In this document: in pieces, positions 59,400 to 64,000 of the stretch
Layout: the number at the start of each line of letters is the position of its first letter
Numbering within the stretch: the first letter of the stretch is position 1
NCBI RefSeq assembly: GCF_958295425.1
Contig: NC_081154.1
Location: forward strand, 6,972,666 to 7,036,665
Reading direction: 5' to 3'
Length of the DNA stretch: 64,000 nucleotides
DNA from: Solea solea
Taxonomy: Eukaryota > Chordata > Actinopteri > Pleuronectiformes > Soleidae
Program-made: the position numbers and the translations under genes
Notes under the pieces: generated by a model
What the model was told of the DNA's origin: nothing
Seen by the model: the letters and a program-made list of their open reading frames with translations, nothing else
The model's database searches: none

Positions 59400-59515
59400 C
59401 ACAAACACTTGTTTTTATATGCATTCCCTAGCACCTTAAACTAACCTTAACCATGACAACTAAGTGCCTAACCTTAACCCTTACCCTAACCCAAACCCAA
59501 TTCCCCCACTCACCG
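59400..59515 (+). mobile_element. probable teleost repeat with CCTTAACC telomere-like units
   Basis: CTTGTTTTTATATGCATTCC, CTAACCTTAACCATGACAAC and TAACCCTTACCCTAACCC follow in the order I know from a frequent teleost repeat. The CCCTAA-like units are part of it and are not evidence for an interstitial telomere. Boundaries uncertain. Confidence 0.5.
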
Positions 59516-59929
59516 ATAGCCATCCAAATCCACTTTTAAGGCATCAACATGATCCTTTGGCAAATGTTTTTCTGCTCCAAACATCCTATTCCAATAAGTT
59601 CTGGCGGATAATTTTCCCTAGAATACTTTAACAGTTAAAAAAGGTTCCTGACTCCAGTGTGTCCATAAAACGAGGTATGAATCCTGAAAAAGTGCTTTTA
59701 AATTGTGGCGCCAAGACAAAATGTCAAATGTCAAGTACATACACACACAAATTTAAAAAGCACTTGGTAGTAGCCGTAGTAGCTAAAGCTTTTTAGTAAC
59801 AATAATATTTTCCTCCCCGCACCTGCACCTCATTTAACACCACACTGTTGTATTATTGCCTCGTAACACCGATCGTTTCATTAATTTTGTTTCCCCCCAG
59901 TCAAAGTTTGCATTCGTGAAAGTTTCACT
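59516..59929. other. gene-free stretch
   Basis: Unique sequence. Nothing recognised. Confidence 0.5.
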
Positions 59930-60170
59930 TTGAGGGTCAGCAGCTGAGAATTTCATCCAAGCGTTGCAGCTGACTCAGGCTATGCTTTTTTTTTAATTAG
60001 TCGACACTATTTCCCATATAACCCCTTACAGCTGATTAGAAGGCACCGCACAGCACGGAGGGGTTGCTGATGAAGTGTCACTCCTCGAAAGCTGACTAAG
60101 ACGTTTCTGTATTAGAAATCTTAAACACGCTATCAGAGAACAGTTTTGCGAGTTGACAGATATATTTAAA
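59930..60170. promoter_or_regulatory. candidate conserved non-coding element
   Basis: Unique block with AGCGTTGCAGCTGACTCAGG, TTTTAATTAGTCGACAC and CAGCTGATTAGAAGG. Contains CAGCTG E-box and AP-1/MAF-like TGACTCA cores plus TAATTA. No frame. Texture only. Confidence 0.35.
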
Positions 60171-60339
60171 ACATACTCATCATGCGAAGAGAAGAAGAAC
60201 GTTTGTTTTTTCTTGTAATTTTTTTCATATCATTTAGTGAACACAGCAGCCATTTTTACCTGGTCCAACCATGATGAATTTGAGGGAATGATAAATGTGC
60301 TGATGGCCTCCACAGCTTCATTCTTCAGCCCGGTAGGAT

Positions 60340-60383
<44 letters not shown>

Positions 60384-60777
60384 CGCACTCTCATCTCTGG
60401 CAGAGTTCAGATGGCTGTAATTAAAAAGTTTTCACCGAGGCTCAGAGTCTTAACTGCACTGTAGGAGGGCATTAGAGGATGAAGTGTTTCGGTGTCCATG
60501 GAAGTATGTGTGCGCACGTGTGTGAGCATGTTGGATCGGGCATGTGTATTATACATTTCCACGCGCTTTGAAGTGCTCGCGTTGGAGATGAAACATTCGG
60601 TGTTAAAATAGCACTGAAAAGTTGCTTTTGTTGGAGTAAGTTGCTCATCTTTGACTCTTAGATGCTTTTTGAACGTATATCGCTCTGTCTTGAGTAGTGT
60701 GAAAAAAGCAGCATGAAATGAGAACTAGCCCCTCTACCTTCAGACATGAACTACACACTGACAAATAACGTTTTATC
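60171..60777. other. gene-free stretch
   Basis: Contains a long GT repeat (60340-60380). Nothing else recognised. Confidence 0.5.
60340..60380. repeat. (TG)n microsatellite
   Basis: Twenty perfect units. Confidence 0.96.
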
Positions 60778-61008
60778 CTCCCACAGTCCAGGAACATGCG
60801 GATTTGGGGGATTAGGCAAATTGGACACACCAAAATTGACCGTAGGTGTGAGTGTGAGAGTGGATGGTTGTTTGTCTCCAAGCGTTCCTGTAATGGACGA
60901 GCGACCTGTCCAGGGTGTACCCTGCCTTTCTCCCTGATACGTCAGTTGGGATTTGCACCAGCGACCCTCATGTGGAGGACAAAGCGGTAGAAGATGGATA
61001 GATGAATG
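60778..61008 (-). mobile_element. teleost ATCCATC repeat, minus-strand copy
   Basis: Reverse complement of the left and middle parts of the 45824-46131 family: CTCCCACAGTCCAGGAACAT, ACCGTAGGTGTGAGTGTGAG, CGACCTGTCCAGGGTGTACC, CGACCCTCATGTGGAGGAC and AAGCGGTAGAAGATGGATAG. It lacks the ACCACTACACC end. Confidence 0.85.
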
Positions 61009-61679
61009 CTACAACTTCACATTTTCCTAATTGTTGGTAAAAAAAACATTGGACTGAAACACTAGACTAATTATACAAAACAAAAATATACGGATTTGTT
61101 CAAGGTTCCCTCCCTAGACACCAAGGCGCCAGACATCTTGACCTAATGCACTATCTCCAGGCTTACAAAGACCTGGCACGCTGCTGGCGAGAAGCCGAGA
61201 CGACGCCTCACTGTTCAGATGTCAGAGATTGTCTCAGCTCTCCTCGGATCGGAGCTGTATTTCGATAAAATCGTCCGACTTAACTCATCGCTGACTCCTG
61301 AGATTCCATCACCGGTCATCCAAACCTGATCATCAAGAATCTCCGCAACACAATCGCCTGCTCATCCCAGATGAAGGTCGATATAATTGCACTGTTTAAA
61401 GCTGGTAAAGTGTTGATACATTGTGAGAAATGCTAAGCAAATGCAAATGAGGTCAAAACACGAACATAAAACAGCGGGCTCCACCCAGATATGTATCACT
61501 CCATCAATATTTAAACAAAGGCATCTTTAATGTTCTGCCTTCACACCTTTTCACAAGGCAACACTAGCCCCCGCTTGTGACAACCCGCTCAAAGCGTTAA
61601 AAACAAACAAAACAGCCTGTAACAACCTCCACTGAACCTTTCCATAGGTCTCCTCCTCCTGAGTCCACGTGGGTTCACC
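61009..61679. other. gene-free stretch
   Basis: Includes 61100-61400, where two frames give about 37-50 codons of protein-like composition but both carry stops and no domain is recognised. Confidence 0.45.
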
Positions 61680-61960
61680 AGCCTTTACTAATGTGACCCA
61701 TATTAACATTTCCCCATGGTGTCGTTCTCACTGTGCGATGGGTTGATAGGGTTTAATCATCTGCTGCATGAAGAGTGCTCCCTGGCCTCAGTGCTCAAGT
61801 GTGTTTGCAGATGATAGATAGCAGGTGTAAATGGAAATACCAATGTGCAGAACAGCGCTAATGGGACTCATATTGATCTGACATGACAAGGGCAATGTAG
61901 CGGAGCAGAGATACACACATAATCAGCCATTCAAATCTACGACAATGAGTCGCATCCGCA
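61680..61960. promoter_or_regulatory. candidate conserved non-coding element
   Basis: Unique block with CATATTAACATTTCCCCATG, GGGTTTAATCATCTGCTGC, GATGATAGATAGCAGGTG and GACATGACAAGGGCAATGTA. No simple repeat and no frame. Texture only. Confidence 0.33.
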
Positions 61961-63933
61961 GTGAAGAACTCATGCGAGTGCGTGTGTGTGTCTGACAGTT
62001 GCCGTGCGAGTCTCATCGGGACGGGATGAAAACAAACTGGGGTGTTGGGCATGAATATTTGATTATTTGATTATTAAAAAGTCAATCAGTTAATGTAACT
62101 AAATTAAAAGGATACACTATTAAGAGCCTGATGATTAAATGTCTTCATTATCCTGGTTAAGTGGTGTACTTTTGATTTGAGTCCAAGTCTGAGTGCTACA
62201 GGATGTTATGGTTTATATTTGTGGTGGTTAGAAAGCTGAAAGTGACGATCGCATGAAAACACACCGAGATGTCTACCAGTTTCAGAGCTGCAGGGTGTTT
62301 ACAAACGCTGGTATTTAAGCCCGGTTTTCATTTTCAATGGGTCGTCAATCTTAAGTTTTGAGACAACAAAACAAAGCCGAGTTTTCCCTGACATACAGCA
62401 GAGCAGGAAGACAGAAGATGTGAGAAAGGACAGGTGAATGCACAACAAAACATACACTAAACTGAAATATTGCTCCAAATGAGTGGACACAAATTGGGTG
62501 TACACAATTTTAGCAGCGTCACTCATTGTTGCAGCAGGAGACACAAGCACCCTCTCAGCAGGGCTGTGAAATTATCAATTTCTCTCTGGGTAAAGCATGT
62601 GTATCTGTGTGGAGGGGGGTGTGGCCACAGTGAATAATCCATGGATATTACCCAGCAACTGTCAACTAGCATTTTTTTGCTCGAAATGCACATCCCTAAA
62701 ACAAACACCCATATGCATCGTCGATAAGTTAATCCTTTCCTCAAATGTTAAAAACGCAATTCACAATAAATCACTGAAAATGCATTAACCTTGATTGACA
62801 GCCGCTGTAATGACAAGGGTAGAGAGTTGTCTGTATCACAACATCACTAAGGAGGATGAGCGTATTATTTCTTAACTGTATGTAGATGATGTACAAACTA
62901 ATCTGTGAATATTCTTAAAGGTTTGTATGATTGTCACAATTTCAGAACAACTTTTGTTCTACAGATTTCTGCCGTTTTTGCCACGTTCTTTCACTCAAAA
63001 CTCTTTATTCTCATAATTAGTGACTGGACCTCTTGCTCTAATACCACAACGATGCCATAGAGTCACAGGATGTAATGCATGTGGCGATACGACGCAGTGT
63101 GTCACCGCCTCAGTGACATGACAGTTATGATGTGTGCACTTCTGCTGACAATCTTTCGGGGCAAATAACACGTCCAACAACACCATTGTTGTTGTTTCTT
63201 GCCTTACACTTGTAACAATGGCTTCCATGTGCGCGGTGACAGGTGGATGATGCTTCCTAACAGTATAACCTGTAATGACGTCCTGGTGAAAACATTTCTA
63301 CTGCCAGTTATGACAATTCCTGAAACGTGTATCCAAGGCATATACCGGTAGTAATGGTGTTTTTTACCCATTTCTGGAAACACACCTTGCTATGCTATTG
63401 ACATGTCTTCCAAAACTGCAAATTTTTGCTAATATAACTACAACCAGTCTCGGTGGATGTTACAGTTAGACGCGTCTCCAAGCACATTAACAAGCTTTTG
63501 AATATCAGATAATCTGGCACTTAGCACTGTGAACCTTAAATCGACAGATTGAAATGTCGGCAGACAAGGCACACAAGTACAAAAAACCTTGACTGCATAT
63601 TCGACTGCATTCAGTATATTGTAAGAAATTAATATATGAGCAAAAAACACCTTTAGGGATGTCAGACAACATTGTTCAACAGTAAAAACACTCAAAATGC
63701 CAAATATACAAACAACCCATGTGTCTGTAACATTGTACGTGCAGGTCTGTATTTTTGTTTTTTAGATTTAACATCATTTGAGTATTTTCATGTTCAAAAT
63801 GATCGTGTCAACTCTGACAAGCATTATTAGTATCATTGTTCAAGTAAATAAGTGAATTTATATTTTTGGAATGCAGTAAAGATAATTATGCTCGGTATAG
63901 TTATTCATGTGGACAAACTTTTTGTGTTATAGT
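61961..63933. other. gene-free stretch, right edge
   Basis: AT-rich unique sequence. A small CAACAACACCATTGTTGTTG palindrome occurs at 63176-63195. No exon or mobile element recognised. Confidence 0.5.
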
Positions 63934-64000
63934 AATGGTAAATGGTGTGTTACAAAAGCTGCTTTACACTACAGTTTTGCCATTCATCCATTCACTCACT
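63934..64000 (-). mobile_element. SINE-like repeat, cut by window end
   Basis: AATGGTAAATGGTGTGTTAC followed by TTTACACTACAG and CATTCATCCATTCACTCACT is the minus-strand tail of the teleost repeat represented at 39881-40100. The tRNA-like head would lie beyond the window. Confidence 0.55.

Noticed and set aside
61100..61400. Protein-like frames, e.g. from ATG at 61219 reading MSEIVSALLGSELYFDKIV
   Set aside because: Only 37 codons to a stop, an upstream in-frame stop at 61144, a competing frame of similar quality, no recognised domain and no clear splice sites.

Overview
This 64 kb window looks like non-coding DNA from a ray-finned fish, probably a percomorph teleost. The call rests on the repeat content. 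There are very frequent CA/GT and GA/CT microsatellites. There are LINE 3' tails of the kind that end in GGGACAAATAAAGTG or AATAAAGGAACATC. There are several copies of a repeat I know as common in teleosts (starts ATCCATCC, carries CACATGAGGGTCGC). There are many short non-autonomous DNA transposons. No rRNA, tRNA gene, CRISPR array, prokaryotic operon or plasmid feature is visible.

I found no protein-coding exon that I can defend. The longest open frames (about 120-148 codons) fall in simple repeats or known interspersed repeats, or show no recognisable domain. The one protein signature is a broken Tc1/mariner-type transposase tail near 30.2-30.4 kb. The window therefore reads as an intergenic or intronic gene desert.

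Layout. 0-8 kb: LINE tail (2.4-2.7), a TIR element (3.6-4.0), a long G tract (4.65), and a 42-bp segment at 7.13 that matches inverted sequence inside the 3.6 kb element. 8-16 kb: candidate regulatory blocks at 8.65-8.83, 13.7-14.16 and 15.34-15.49, a second LINE tail (9.4-9.6), and a GGCC-ended element at 15.49-15.74. 16-26 kb: large microsatellites (18.9-19.1 and 21.6), a regulatory candidate at 20.15-20.5, and a repeat at 23.07-23.72 interrupted by a second element, with an uninterrupted relative at 25.77-26.00. 26-40 kb: truncated hAT element (26.16), regulatory candidates (26.56, 29.03, 35.33, 38.9), Tc1 remnant (30.2) and repeat copies at 33.29 and 36.36. 40-50 kb: tRNA-headed SINE-like element (39.88), composite TIR element (42.6-43.4), intact hAT MITE with 8-bp target duplication (44.43), teleost repeat (45.82), piggyBac-like MITE (47.33). 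50-64 kb: a duplicated non-coding module (50.2-50.5 and 54.6), a 250-bp compound microsatellite (51.6), hAT elements (55.25 and 56.72), a PIF/Harbinger-like MITE with TAA duplication (58.60), further regulatory candidates (53.46, 54.0, 57.9, 59.93, 61.68), and the start of another SINE-like copy cut by the window end.

The regulatory blocks are inferred only from sequence texture: unique, repeat-free, rich in homeodomain-, SOX- and POU-like motifs. I could not test conservation, so their confidence is low. No novel protein system was found. The most distinctive observations are the paired inverted repeats with SOX-like sites at 13.87-13.97 kb, the duplicated module at 50.2/54.6 kb, and the datable nested insertion at 23.1 kb.
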